Translations under genes and position numbers: made by a program | Notes under the pieces: model-generated | The model's database searches: none | The model's input: only the letters and a program-made list of their open reading frames with translations | What the model was told of the DNA's origin: nothing | In this document: positions 1 through 10,646 of the stretch, piece by piece | Numbering within the stretch: position 1 is the stretch's first letter | Layout of the letters: every line of letters begins with the position of its first letter | NCBI RefSeq assembly: GCF_000499845.2 | Contig: NC_023759.2 | Span: 17,452,272 to 17,516,271, forward strand | DNA length: 64,000 nt | Reading direction: 5' to 3' | Source: Phaseolus vulgaris | Taxonomy: Eukaryota > Streptophyta > Magnoliopsida > Fabales > Fabaceae

Positions 1-461
1 GCAGTAGCAAGACGGTTCTGTCATGAACGCTGTCTTGCATTCATCCCTGGGGTGCATTCTGATCTGGTTGTATCCTGAGAATGCATCCAAGAAACTGAGC
101 AGCTTTCCCCCTGACGCGCTATCCACCAGAGCGTCTATGCTGGGTAGAGGGTAGGAATCTTTGCGGCATGCCTTGTTGAGGTCAGTGAAGTCCACACACA
201 TCCTCCACTTGCCGTTGGGCTTCTGAACCAGTACCACGTTCGCTAGCCACTCTGGGTACTGGATCTCCCTGATGTGCCCTGCGGCAAGAAGCTTCTGCGC
301 TTCGTCGTGGATCACTTTCCTCTTCTCTTCGTTGAATTTCCTTCGCCTCTGTCGCACAGGTCGGACTTTAGGATCCATCGACAGGCGATGGCAAAGGAAG
401 TCAGGGTCGATTCCTGGCATGTCAGATGCTGACCATGCGAACGCACCCATGTGCCTCTCGA
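1..461 (-). pseudogene. Reverse transcriptase, N-terminal part, element H
   Basis: The minus strand encodes the fingers and palm start of a Ty3/gypsy reverse transcriptase. Visible blocks include VRPVRQRRRKFNEE, KWRMCVDFTDLNKAC, SYPLPSIDALVD and LSFLDAFSGYNQIRMHP. The YVDD catalytic box would lie beyond position 1. The frame is offset by one base from the protease frame around 465-490, which shows a frameshift when compared with copy A. It is part of a gag-pol polyprotein and is not functional here. Confidence 0.85.
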
Positions 462-1478
462 TCACCCCGGCGACAACCCTCGTTCTTCTTCGCCGAGCGA
501 TCCTCCCAGCTTGAACTTTCTTCCCCTTATATCTACTTCTACCCACCCCTCAGCTGGGTGAGGTCTTTTCTCGCTGGCGATGACCGCCCTCGCGATCCCT
601 GACTCGCGAGGAGTGATCATGCCCTCCTCTTCTGCTTCCACCAGAGCTACCTGGGAGCCCCCCAGCGTAGCAGCCTCCATCCCCTGATCGCCACACGTTC
701 CCCTAACCACCGATCGTTCTTCGAGCGCACCTGGTGGTGGTGTGGTGGTGACATGGCATATGCTCCTTTTCTGTCTGAGGCTGTTCACATAACAGCGTCT
801 AGCCTCAGCCTGATCTGACTTGATGGTTATTACGGTCCCCTCCATCGACGGCAGCTTCAGCTTCATGTGCCTCGTCGATGGCACTGCACCCAACCTATTG
901 AGTGTTGGCCTTCCCATCAAGATGTTGTACGCAGAAGGGGCGTTAACCACCAAGTACCTTATCTTTTCGGTGCGGGCTGTCGTTCCATCGGTGAACGTCG
1001 TCCTCAGCTCAATATACCCCCGCACCTCTACCTGATCCCCTGCAAAGCCATAGAGACATCCAGTATATGGCCTTAACAGATCGGGGGACAGCTCCAACTT
1101 GTTGAACGTCGGCCAGAACATGACGTCTGCCGAGCTCCCTTGGTCTACGAGCACTCTGTGCACTCGCCTTCCTGCTGTGATGAGGGAGATGACCACAGGA
1201 TCGTTGTCGTGCGGTACAACGTCCCGTAGATCAGCTTTCCTGAAAGTGATATCTACCTCGGGGAAATGGCCCTCGTCCACCGAGTCCACGGCCATTACCG
1301 ATCGAGCATACCTCCTTCTTTGTGATGCGGTGCATCCCCCACCGGAGAAGCCCCCCGCAATCGTCTGCACCTCCCCATGCACAGGGATTTCATGTTGCTG
1401 CTCTCCTGCCTGGGACCCTGACGCGCGATCACCCGGTGACTCCCGCAGGTAATCTGCTAGGAAACCAGACTTTACCAA
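462..1478 (-). pseudogene. Protease region of gag-pol, element H
   Basis: This 338-codon open stretch covers the region between gag and reverse transcriptase. It contains the family-typical GGFSGGGCTASQRRRYARSV block and then a retropepsin-like aspartic protease with the active-site segment VLVDQGSSADVMF and the flap-side block NILMGRPTLNRLG. The protease would cut the polyprotein inside virus-like particles. It is separated from gag by an in-frame TAG at about 1488, where copies A and C read CAG. It ends in a frameshift before reverse transcriptase. Confidence 0.85.
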
Positions 1479-1487
1479 CTCTGCCAG

Positions 1488-2654
1488 CTAGTGCCCCAAC
1501 GCCAAACAAGAGTGGAGTGTGTGACCAAAGGCTTGGTGAAACTCACACCACTCGTTCTTTTTCCTCCCTAGTACCTTGTCTGTCTTCTCTGGTACTCGGA
1601 GTCTCGCTGCTATGGCAGGAAGGGCGATCAAATCCGCCAACCCTACCATGAAATCGTATCTTGGGGGTGCATTGTTATCCCTTGCACGCCCCCGGCCCTG
1701 GTCCTTCCTGGGTGCATAAGGACGAGGTTTCCCCTGCACCTTCTTTCCCTCCTTTGCCTCATGCACCCTCGTGTGCTGTTGTTGCTTCCCTTGTCCACCA
1801 CGCGGCTTCAGCGGTGCCGCACTTCCTCTTTTCTCAGAAACCTCTGTCTCTGCCACTATGTGCGCCACCGCGCGTCGCCGTATCTCCGCAAAGGTGCTGG
1901 GATGGCTCCTGATGAGGGATTCACTGAAGGGACCAGGTAGCACTCCCTTCTTAAACGCATGCACCAGCATATCCTCGTCCTTGTTGGGCAATCTAACCAC
2001 TTACGCTCCAAAGCGGTTGAGGTAGTCTTTCAGCGACTCACCTTGATACTGGCGTACGTCGAACAGATCGTACGACACCACTGAAGCTGCTCTGTTAACG
2101 ATGTACTGCTCAGTGAAGAGCTTCGAAAACTGATGGAAGGACGTGATATGACCCTCTGGCAGACTCACGAACCATTCCATGGCGATTCCTCTCAGAGTGC
2201 TCATGAACATCTTGCAATACACGGCATCTGAGCCTCCAGACAGCATCATCTGAGTGTGGAACGCTGTCAGATGCGCTTCTGGGTCTTCTACCCCTGTGAA
2301 CGACGCGTTTACTCCCACTAGGTTGGGAGGTACCATGGTCTGCATGATTTCAGGGGAGAACGGCATAGGGAACGCTCTCGGAGGCGATGGTGGCATCGAC
2401 ATCCCTTCTCCAACTGCGCGTTCTCTCGGCGTCTGTAACGTCCTTCTCAGCTCCTCATTGACGCGATTCAGCTCATCGTTCCTACTCTGCCGACAACTCA
2501 AGCGTGGAGGAATTGCCTTGTCGCTTCCTTGCCCCGCCTTTGGCGACTGTGTTATCTGCAAGAGTGCTCTTAGGACCTTCGCTGGGAACTTCGAATGCAA
2601 CCTGCAAAATACACAGACGGCGCCTCTAGCGGCTGTTTGCACTCCAACGCTCAA
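1488..2654 (-). pseudogene. Gag capsid region, element H, two pieces
   Basis: Two consecutive open stretches (2001-2654 and 1488-2000) encode gag. The first has the retrotransposon gag core (DPEAHLTAFHTQMMLSGGSDAVYCKMF, shown here only as DPEAHLTAF and DAVYCKMF) and ends in TAA at 2001, where other copies have Gln. The second continues with a zinc-knuckle variant of the form CX2HX4HX4C (CEFHQAFGHTLHSC). The first roughly 20 codons of the 2654 start are read from LTR sequence, because a deletion joined LTR to gag. That start is therefore artificial. Confidence 0.8.
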
Positions 2655-3556
2655 GTTAGGTCACAGAGTCACTAACGAAAAATAATGTGTGTAAAAAAGT
2701 GTGTCTGTATTTCTCTCTGATTCCCTTTTTATCTCCCTCTGTGTTTGTGCCTAACAGAATTCTGCTACGCTGTTCTCTGTGTGTGTCAGAATTCTGTTAT
2801 GCTTTTGTACGAAAACGTACCACAGTCAGGGTCGTGGGTGTCTGGGTTTTCTGTCTGTACCTTTCACGACACGGAGTGCACCTTTATCTGGGCCGCGCCC
2901 CTCTCAGACAGTGACACGTGGAGGCATGCAACTCACATCTAATCGTGCACGTGCCACCACCTGAAGGGCTCTAGCGCATCTCTTTGTGCGCCTAAGTTAT
3001 TCCCTTGCGGAGTAACTTAGCGCGTTTCTTCCATCTGGGTGAAATCGCACATTCCCAGGAGAACGCCAGGTATGGCTGGACTAGGCACACTCACCAAGCA
3101 TTGCTCTCTGCATACACGATTTCCCCTTCACGATGCCATGCACGTAATGGGTTGAAAGAGTAACCAATCACTGACCGGTTTACTGACTCCCTCAGGCCAC
3201 TCTCGTGCACGACTATACCGACGAGGAGCTCTTCTTTCTCTGAGGTATGATCATGCGAGGTCCATGCGTAACGCTCTCGCTGGGAATCTCAGTCCCAGTT
3301 TAACTGCGTGTAACACGAGACCCCGATGACCATGCACCCGATGACTGATCGGTGCTCTATTGCTTCTCGCGTTCTCTCCCGAGTGTTTATCTTGGAACTG
3401 ATCTGTCGGTGGCCACTCGGTTACTGACCACCGATCTCCATACCGGGGGATCTCCTCCATGATTACTCTGCCACCTGATCCACGTGTCCCCCAGCGAGTG
3501 GTCCATGTGGGTTATCTGCTGCTGACGTCATCGACTACCGATGACCGATCGGATCA
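2590..3556 (-). repeat. 5' LTR of element H, 3' end deleted
   Basis: This gene-free stretch is the LTR of H on the minus strand. Its outer end (TGATCCGATCGG, reading from 3556) parallels the LTR start of element A (TGTACCGATCGG). Its inner part shares the AGCGTTGGAGTGC...TTTTGCAG segment with the R/U5 part of the C LTR. The last part of the LTR, the primer-binding site and the leader are missing. The exact junction with gag near 2590 is uncertain by some tens of bases. Confidence 0.7.
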
Positions 3557-3956
3557 AAATGTAAAAGCACCGAACCAAAATTCAAAATAAAAGAAGAACA
3601 GCAGCTGGAAAATGAAAGTGCCGAACCAAAATACAAGCACACAAGCTTAAGACATGAATATCAAAAGAGAAGGAAGGAAGGAGAAGAGAAAGCTCATGAA
3701 GATGGAAGAATGGTTGGATGATCACGCCACTAGGAGGATGGAGACTCCAAGATAAGTGTGCAAGCCGCCACTTGAGGTAACCATGGAACCATCAAGATAA
3801 GACTAGTGAAGAAGGCACAAAGCTCTCCAATGCTCTCTCAAAAATTGAGTATAGTTTCTTTAGTCAAAATTCAAATCTGAAATGTACAAGGGCAACACCT
3901 TTATTTATAGCCTAGAGGTGCTGAAAATCAAGCTAAGAGAATTCAAAATTCCCTCC
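3557..3956 (-). repeat. CRM LTR fragment (left part of B 3' LTR)
   Basis: The reverse complement aligns by eye with positions about 360-760 of the J LTR, including the TATA box (TATTTATAG at 3902-3910 on the plus strand) and the segment that holds CTCAAGTGGCGGCTT. It picks up close to where the right part (20621-20971) stops, which supports a single LTR split by element A. Its left end is truncated at the start of element H. Confidence 0.8.
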
Positions 3957-4899
3957 TGATCCTGCCGGTTGACCTGAGTGCAAGAGTCTTGCCACGTCAA
4001 AGGTCTCTCCTCTTGATCAGCTTCGCACCACGTTAGCCTTTGCTCCTCACGCCCTAATTCCTCGCAAAAAAGTGGCGCCGCTGCGGCCGATCGCACTCCG
4101 ACGCTCAAGTCAGTGACGGAATCACCAAAAACTCAGAGAGAATATCTCAACTCAAGGAATCGTGCGTAGTGAATCTCAGTGTACTAGAAAGTGTTCTGAA
4201 AGCGTACCTCAAAAGTCTGTTAAGTGTTCCTTATATACCTGAGCATTTTCTCTCTCCTGACGGTTACACCTCTGGACACGTGGCTCACATCCAGCTGTAC
4301 ACGTGTCGCCATTTGGAGCTTCCTCCACTTGAGCGTCACTTCTACTCTTCAAGCCATTCGACTAAGTTACCCATACAAGGAGTAAATTGGTGCACAGCTT
4401 TCCTTGGAGCGCGACCCCTTAAGTGGCGAGTACGGGGTGTCACCATGCACACCTTCTCTGTGGTCTCGCCTTCCGCTATCACGATCCGCTTCACTTGCAC
4501 ACCATGCATGTTCTGGGAAACTGTTCCCTTGCCCCGACCTCTGGCTAGGGAATGATTATCTGATAACCTCATCCTCCACTGCTGCGTGACAAGCATATCA
4601 CTCGTCCCCCGTACTTGTACCCTTTGGAAACCTTAAGTAAGCTTTCCTGATCTTTCGGCGATGTGCCCCTTTCGGCGGTCTTTAACCACCTGATCTCCTA
4701 GTACTCATATATGGCGACTATGACGCAACTCTGGTGACCGCCGGTTACACACGCTAGAGATCGGAGAACGCCAAGTCAACGATCGACGACCACACAGACT
4801 TCCCGATGTACTTCCCTTCTGTCAGCCAAGTGTCCCGTTCAACACGCCTATATTATCGCTTGCTGCCATGTCATCACTCCTGATTACCCGATCGGTACA
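3957..4899 (-). repeat. 3' LTR of element A (943 bp)
   Basis: On the minus strand the LTR starts TGTACC at 4899 and ends GGATCA at 3957, the same termini as both LTRs of element C. A TATA-like TATATAAG lies near 4228-4240. It is bounded on the right by a polypurine tract and on the left by CRM LTR sequence. No matching 5' LTR survives, so age and target-site duplication cannot be read. Confidence 0.88.
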
Positions 4900-4918
4900 C
4901 AAGCCCCCCAGTCTTAAG
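4900..4918 (-). other. Polypurine tract of element A
   Basis: The minus strand reads CTTAAGACTGGGGGGCTTG directly before the LTR start. Element C has the same sequence before its 3' LTR. It is the expected primer site for plus-strand DNA synthesis. Confidence 0.85.
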
Positions 4919-5328
4919 CTGTGACTTGACCAGCAAAAAGACTAAGAAGTCAAATCATCGTCGATCTACGTGGCGCTTGTACGGATTTCCGTACGTTCGT
5001 ACCCTTTGCCTCTCTGACGCTCCACCAACCCCCTCTTTAATCAAACGACACGTGGCTTCACCAACGGTCGTTTTTAATCGTCGTTTGCGCTTCCTACAAC
5101 GTTCGAAACCCTTAAACCCTTCGCGCTATTCACTGTTTCATCATCTTTCTTCATCCTCAAGCATTCCAAACACTTTCTCTGCGAACCACGAAACTTCTCG
5201 TCTCTCTCAATCTTCAACTTTCTTCAGCGTTCATCCGATCATAAAAAGGTAACCCTTTTACTCCTCCTATTGACATTTACTGCATTTTAATCAGTTTGCA
5301 TCATCCATTAACTGTCTTAAGCATACGT
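4919..5328. other. Upstream region of the antisense gene in A, no gene
   Basis: This A-internal sequence matches, in reverse, the C segment about 34850-35256. It lies 5' of the plus-strand antisense gene and would hold its promoter. I saw no clear TATA box. The last five bases (TACGT) are the left target-site duplication of element D. Confidence 0.6.
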
Positions 5329-6027
5329 TGATGGCATTTTCATGAAGTTCTTCTTGAATCAATGTAGAGTATGGGGCGGAAGCAATGAATGAGAGTGAGC
5401 AAGATCCTCCTAAGAGTGGTGTTGATCTTGTAGGTGCATGATAGGTATGGGTATTGAGTGGTTCGGCCAACTCAAGGGAAAAGATGAAGGAATGGAAGTT
5501 TAGAGCCTAGGATTCTAGGGAGAAGCAAAGTTGAGCACAAATGGGCAGCATAACTTTATTCACAATAAACTTGAAAATACAAGGTGTAGGCTCCTCCTTT
5601 TATAGGCTAAGGAGGACCATAATGCAACCCTAATGCTAGCCAAATGAAATGTAAATGTGAAGCACATGGGTGCACATGGCACATGGGTGCACAAATGAGC
5701 ACATGGGGAGGGGTGTGTCTAGTTTTTATGCTCACCCCCTCCATGGGCTTTCTAGACCGGCCTTGGTAAATTTAGAGGTTTTTTTAGAAACTCTAAGTTT
5801 ACCTAGGTTGGTGTTTTAGGTGCCAAAATTAATTCTAAGAAAATTACAAATAAAGTTCCTATGCTAATTTTGACAAGAAATTAAAGTCTACTCTACACTA
5901 GAGTTTATGGCATTTGAACATGTAAAAGAATGTCTTCTTGGATCCTCTTGGCCATAACTCTATGGTTGGCCCAAATCTACCCTTTGGTGGGCTTGCATGT
6001 GGGCTTGTGCTTGGGCCTCTTCCATCA
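5329..6027 (-). repeat. 3' LTR of element D (699 bp)
   Basis: On the minus strand the LTR reads TGATGGAAGAGG...GCCATCA. It matches 9785-10483 apart from about three substitutions that I counted. It adjoins the polypurine tract on its right side. Confidence 0.93.
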
Positions 6028-6042
6028 TCCCCTCCCTCTTGA
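6028..6042 (-). other. Polypurine tract of element D
   Basis: The minus strand reads TCAAGAGGGAGGGGA immediately before the 3' LTR. The same tract is present in copy F at 62602-62616. Confidence 0.85.
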
Positions 6043-6055
6043 AAAGGATTTGTCC

Positions 6056-7909
6056 TCAAATCCATTGCTTCTTCTTCTTCATGGCTAGGGGAATGGATGT
6101 GGCTGGATGGTGTCCATCATCTCCTCCTTCTTGAGAAGATCTATCCTCAGATCTACAGACTTGATCTCGGATAGCAACCTTTTGCTTCGCCAAAGCTTGT
6201 CCTCCTGGATCAAACGTCCACCTATAGAAATAATCAAATAAGGCATAGGTGTTAGTTTGCAAATTAATTTTACTAGGTTGCCATTTTTGTTTTTCTTTTG
6301 GTTTTGGCAACCTTGGACAAAGTTTCTCTTGTAATGGTTGTGTGTGGTCTCTAATCATCTTATGTATTTTAAAATGTTCATTTGTGGTTACTTTCTCTTT
6401 AGGCATAAATCCTATAGAAGATGGTAACAACTTAAAAGGAGAAAGATGATTGAACCCACACATAACTTTAAAAGTAGAAATATAAGTAGTTTTGTGAACT
6501 ACTTTATGGTATGTTTGCTCACCTCTAGAGTTGTGTGTGCACTTCATGATTATTCTAGGCTTAGTAGAAAGAGCTAGATTTTCAAATATATTTTGACCAT
6601 GCGTTTGAGGATGATAAGAATTTAAAGTGTGCAATTTAGTTGCAAGTTTTCCAAAGGAAATCCTCAAATCATGGTTTGCGTAATTTGGAACTCTATTCAA
6701 CACTATGCTTGAAGATAAACAATGAAGATGTATCACTTCTCTAGAGAAGAGTTTATCCATAACCATGAAGATTGAATCACAACCTTTTGTTGTCCTAGGG
6801 AGTTTTAATATGAAATTTATATCTTCCCAAGGATCATTTGCAAAAGGTGAAGGAGTATAGAGTTTATGAGACATTGCCTTGGGCGTACTTTGAAAACAAG
6901 AATTGTACCTAAGGTAATGTCTTTGAACTTCTTTTCTCATGGGGGACAAAAGTTTTCCTTTTAAAAGCTCTAGAGTTTTATCAACTCTAATTTGTCCCAT
7001 GAGTTCTCCTTCATGAAGACTTTTTCTCTTATGTGTAAGGATAGTCTCGTTGTGACAACCATTGTTTATAAGGATTTGTACACTTTGCAATGGTTGTCTC
7101 AATAAGACATGACAAGTTTCTTTAGGCACTACTTCACATAAAAATTTGTTTTTGTAGATGCTTATAAAAAACTTGACATTCACTTGGTGATATCCTAGCA
7201 CATATGAGAAATAATCTATTTCATTTTTATCTATGCAAGCTTCTTTTAAAGACTCTTCTTTTTCACTTAGGCTTGCAGGTGTTCCTTTACAAAAGGTAAG
7301 GCTTTGAGGTTGTTCAACAAGACACATATTTTCAAAGGTATTTTTAAATCTTTGGTCTTGTTGAATGACCTTGTGGGAAGGAACACTCTTCTCCCACGCC
7401 TTTTGTTCTTCAAGGGTCTTCTCATGCTTTTCTTTTTCTTCTTTTTCTTTAGCTTCCCTTTCGACTTCCCCTCTCTTCTTTTGTGTTTTTCTTTCCTTTC
7501 TTTCTTTATGGGAAGCCAACAATTTTTCTACCCTCATTTCCCAATCTACGCATGCTTCTATATTTTCTTTTCCATGGAAATGGGGTTGGTCTACCCTAAC
7601 CCCTATTGGGTTTTCTTGTTCTTTTCTATCTCTTCTATGTCTTCTAGGGGGTGCTTGATAATAATCATTTACTCTAATGCTTCCCTCCCCAAAAGAATCA
7701 TGATCTTTAGAGATATATGCATGAGAAGGTAATTTTTTTAGAATGTGAGACTTCTCATCCTTTGCTTTAGTCAAAACATTAAGTTTAGTCTCACTCTCCA
7801 ATTGTCTATAAGCAATTGATTGCACAGTTTGTGAAACTTCTTTCAAAAGAGTTTTTAAAGATTTTAATTCACTTCCAATAGACTTTGTAGAATGAGAAGA
7901 AGAAGACAT
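6056..7909 (-). CDS. Chimeric gag / protease-tail / integrase-remnant ORF of D
   Basis: This uninterrupted 617-aa protein has an unusual order. Residues 1-135 match the gag N-terminus of element G (RVDQPHFHGKE and DWEMRVEKLL). Residues 136-170 are a highly charged Lys/Glu/Arg segment. Residues 170-197 (KAWEKSVPSHKVIQQD) match a linker that in G lies after protease. Residues 245-275 are a protease C-terminal tail (KNKFLCEVVPKETCHVLL). Residues 298-500 are an integrase-like region that begins HEGELMG. Gag core, zinc knuckle, protease active site, reverse transcriptase and RNase H are absent. In integrase the second zinc-binding His is Gln, the CX2C pair is lost, and the catalytic Asp/Asp/Glu positions are not conserved. 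It cannot act as an enzyme. A particle-binding or packaging role is possible but unproven. Confidence 0.8.
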   Translation of the reverse strand: MSSSSHSTKSIGSELKSLKTLLKEVSQTVQSIAYRQLESETKLNVLTKAKDEKSHILKKLPSHAYISKDHDSFGEGSIRVNDYYQAPPRRHRRDRKEQENPIGVRVDQPHFHGKENIEACVDWEMRVEKLLASHKERKERKTQKKRGEVEREAKEKEEKEKHEKTLEEQKAWEKSVPSHKVIQQDQRFKNTFENMCLVEQPQSLTFCKGTPASLSEKEESLKEACIDKNEIDYFSYVLGYHQVNVKFFISIYKNKFLCEVVPKETCHVLLRQPLQSVQILINNGCHNETILTHKRKSLHEGELMGQIRVDKTLELLKGKLLSPMRKEVQRHYLRYNSCFQSTPKAMSHKLYTPSPFANDPWEDINFILKLPRTTKGCDSIFMVMDKLFSREVIHLHCLSSSIVLNRVPNYANHDLRISFGKLATKLHTLNSYHPQTHGQNIFENLALSTKPRIIMKCTHNSRGEQTYHKVVHKTTYISTFKVMCGFNHLSPFKLLPSSIGFMPKEKVTTNEHFKIHKMIRDHTQPLQEKLCPRLPKPKEKQKWQPSKINLQTNTYALFDYFYRWTFDPGGQALAKQKVAIRDQVCRSEDRSSQEGGDDGHHPATSIPLAMKKKKQWI

Positions 7910-9784
7910 GGCTAAAGCTTTGTGTATACAAGTATTTTACCTTGAGAAAACTTAGGAAAGTCAAAGAAGGTAGTTTTCCAGGTAAGGGAGGTGAGTCACA
8001 AAGGACTACTTAAATACCAAGCCTTTGCCTTAGCCAAAAACTATCCCTCAATGTCTTCACACAAAACTTTCTCTTAGTAAACCACTTAGAACACAATTAA
8101 GTTGAGAAATCAAAATTTCAATGAAAGAAAACAATGCAAGCTACTAATCAACAAAGCTAGTCGGTTTAGCACACAAATTAAACAAAATCAAACATGCAAA
8201 GCGTAGCTATGAAAGCAAAAGAAAAGCAATTACAAACAAGTAACAATTACTAATCAAGAATGCTATACTATTCGGCCCTAGGTGAGGCTTCTTGGACACT
8301 TTGAGCCCTTGAAGACACACTCACTGTCTAAAGCGTAGTTAACAAGGTAATTAACAATAAATCAAGTTGCAAAGGAAAATAAGAGAACTCCCTTTGTTGT
8401 TCCTCCTTTTGGTTAGTGCACTTCTTTGTTGTCTTGATTGTTGATCTCCTAAGTGTTTGTAGTGTTTGTTTCAAGAAAGCTTGTTTCGGCTTTGACTTTG
8501 TCTCCTCCTTAGAATGTTGGCTTTAATTCTCCAATTTCCAGCACCTATTCACAAGGGCTAAACCTTAAACCAAGTCAAATTCCATGCACATAAGCACCAA
8601 GGGAGAAATTAAATTCCAGCACCCAAAAAGAGAGGTCAAGGAACAAAAGCAAGAAACAAATTTAATTGAAAGAAAACAGTACCACCAAAAGGATTTATAA
8701 TATGACAACTTAGAAAGAGATTCAAGAAATTAAAGCAAACAATTAAAGGTACTCAAATAAAGGTTGGCACACAAAAAGAATTCCTAAAGAAAAGCACTAG
8801 ATTAGATGACCAAATAAAAAAACAACACCACTGGAAAATGTTGTGGGCCAGAAAACGTGTTTGTTCCCCGATTTATGCTGATCTGTATTTTTGGAATTTG
8901 GCTCTAAAATTTGTTATGCAAGATATTCAGGATCTTATCTAAAATCTGGCTTTGGATTCACTCAAAACGGATGCACCATTTTGTTTTAATAAATTTTGCA
9001 AAATTGGTGTTCGGTTAGGCCAGCTGGAGCGCTTCAGATTTGCACTCTGATCTTAAAAGATTTATCATTTTTTTTCTGTTGCTTCTTTTGACCTAATTCT
9101 TTTTTTTTTCTTTTCTATAACACTTTAAACTTGCATTTTACAGAAAATCAGAATTTTCCTATGGGTGGAAATTTTTTCTGGGTTAAAACAGCCAAAACAG
9201 AGAAGGTGTAAACAGGGGAATCTGAAAACTGGAAACAAAAACAGCAAGATACCAAAGTTTAGACACAATGGAAATTTGTGAAATAGAATTGTGTATGATC
9301 TAAACACAATATGAACTCAAACTAAAAATTAAAAAGGCACCAAAGGAGCAAAGAACAGCAGATTCAAGCAAAATAAAGAGACCCAAAATCAAGAAACAAA
9401 TAAGCCAAATAAAAGGACTACTATGAATTGTTGACAATATGGATGAACATGACTTGACAAAACATGTATAGATTCAGAAAATTAAAGACTCAAAGCATAA
9501 TATGAAGCAAAATAATGAAAGCAATAAATACTCAAAGCCTAAAAAAAAAATAGCAACACAAAGGTGTATGGAATCCTATCACAAATTGCACAAGAACTTG
9601 TTCAAGATCAAATGAACAAGAGTGCTTCGGTTGGATCTTCCACAAAGCACACCAAGAACAAATTAAAAAGTAAAAAACAGCAAGACAAGTAAGGAAAGTA
9701 AATGACAATATGAAATAAAGAAGAACTAAAATTTAAAAGACAAGGAGCTACTCATCTTGAAGAACCAAAGCTCATGATACCAAA
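7910..9784 (-). other. 5' leader and primer-binding site of D, no gene
   Basis: This AT-rich untranslated leader of about 1.9 kb lies between the 5' LTR and the ORF start. The primer-binding site TGGTATCATGAG lies on the minus strand at 9771-9782, two bases inside the LTR end, and resembles the complement of the initiator Met tRNA 3' end. Elements G and E have leaders of similar layout. Short ORFs here look random. Confidence 0.75.
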
Positions 9785-10483
9785 TGATGGCATTTTCATG
9801 AAGTTCTTCTTGAATCAATGTAGAGTATGGGGCGGAAGCAATGAATGAGAGTGAGCAAGATCCTCCTAAGAGTGGTGTTGATCTTGTAGGTGCATGATAG
9901 GTATGGGTATTGAGTGGTTCGGCCAACTCAAGGGAAAAGATGAAGGAATGGAAGTTTAGAGCCTAGGATTCTAGGGAGAAGCAAAGTTGAGCACAAATGG
10001 GCAGCATAACTTTACTCACAATAAACTTGAAAATACAAGGTGTAGGCTCCTCCTTTTATAGGCTAAGGAGGACCATAATGCAACCCTAATGCTAGCCAAA
10101 TGAAATGTAAATGTGAAGCACATGGGTGCACATGGCACATGGGTGCACAAATGAGCACATGGGGAGGGGTGTGTCTAGTTTTTATGCTCACCCCCTCCAT
10201 GGGCTTTCTAGACCGGCCTTGGTAAATTTAGAGGTTTTTTTAGAAACTCTAAGTTTACCTAGGTTGGTGTTTTAGGTGCCAAAATTAATTCTAAGAAAAT
10301 TACAAATAAAGTTCCTATGCTAATTTTGACAAGAAATTAAAGTCTACTCTACACTAGAGTTTATGGCATTTGAACATGTAAAAGAACGTCTTCTTGGATC
10401 CTCTTGGCCATAACTCTATGGTTGGCCCAAATCTACCCTTTGGTGGGCTTGCATGTGGGCTTGTGCTTGGTCCTCTTCCATCA
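9785..10483 (-). repeat. 5' LTR of element D (699 bp)
   Basis: This is the promoter-bearing LTR of D on the minus strand. A TATA-like TATAAAAG lies at 10053-10060, about 275 bases before the inner LTR end. It is flanked on the right by the TACGT duplication at 10484-10488. Confidence 0.93.
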
Positions 10484-10646
10484 TACGTTGTGGGCTGTTT
10501 CTCTTTTTCTCGTAACCTAAGGCTTCGTCCTTGATAACGTCTATCCTAGCGAACCCTTATTCGTTCGTTCTATCCTCTTCGTCCTCAATCGAGTCATTCT
10601 CTGCTGTCCTCATTTCATCCCTTTTCTTTCATTTGCAGTTCCTGCG

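Larger units (their letters stand above)
1..3556 (-). mobile_element. Tat-lineage Ty3/gypsy retrotransposon H, partial
   Basis: This is the 5' side of a Tat-type LTR retrotransposon on the minus strand, cut by the left window edge. Reading leftward it has an LTR (about 2590-3556), gag, protease and the start of reverse transcriptase, all similar to copies A and C in this window. The LTR begins with TGATCC at 3556 next to a CRM LTR fragment, so H probably inserted into the 3' LTR of element B. The rest of that LTR would lie beyond the window. A deletion has fused the LTR to the interior of gag, so the primer-binding site and gag start are gone. At least two stops and one frameshift break the reading frame, and the copy is dead. 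Confidence 0.85.
5329..10483 (-). mobile_element. Non-autonomous LTR element D without reverse transcriptase
   Basis: D is a complete 5155-bp element with LTRs of 699 bp each (5329-6027 and 9785-10483) that differ by about three bases. A perfect TACGT duplication lies at 5324-5328 and 10484-10488. It encodes a single 617-codon ORF on the minus strand, a primer-binding site of the form TGGTATCATGAG and a polypurine tract. It has no reverse transcriptase or RNase H. The near-identical LTRs show recent transposition, so enzymes must have come from another element. A related copy (F) lies at 62268-64000. Confidence 0.92.

Noticed and set aside
4926..5252. A 108-codon plus-strand ORF upstream of the antisense gene of A
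   Set aside because: The homologous place in C (34998-35252) gives a similar ORF, but it is short, lacks a family match and lies in the putative promoter region. Kept only as non-coding upstream sequence.
7304..7732. Plus-strand Phe/Ser-rich ORFs that might be membrane proteins
   Set aside because: They are the antisense of the Lys/Glu-rich segment of the D ORF, which gives artificial hydrophobic runs.
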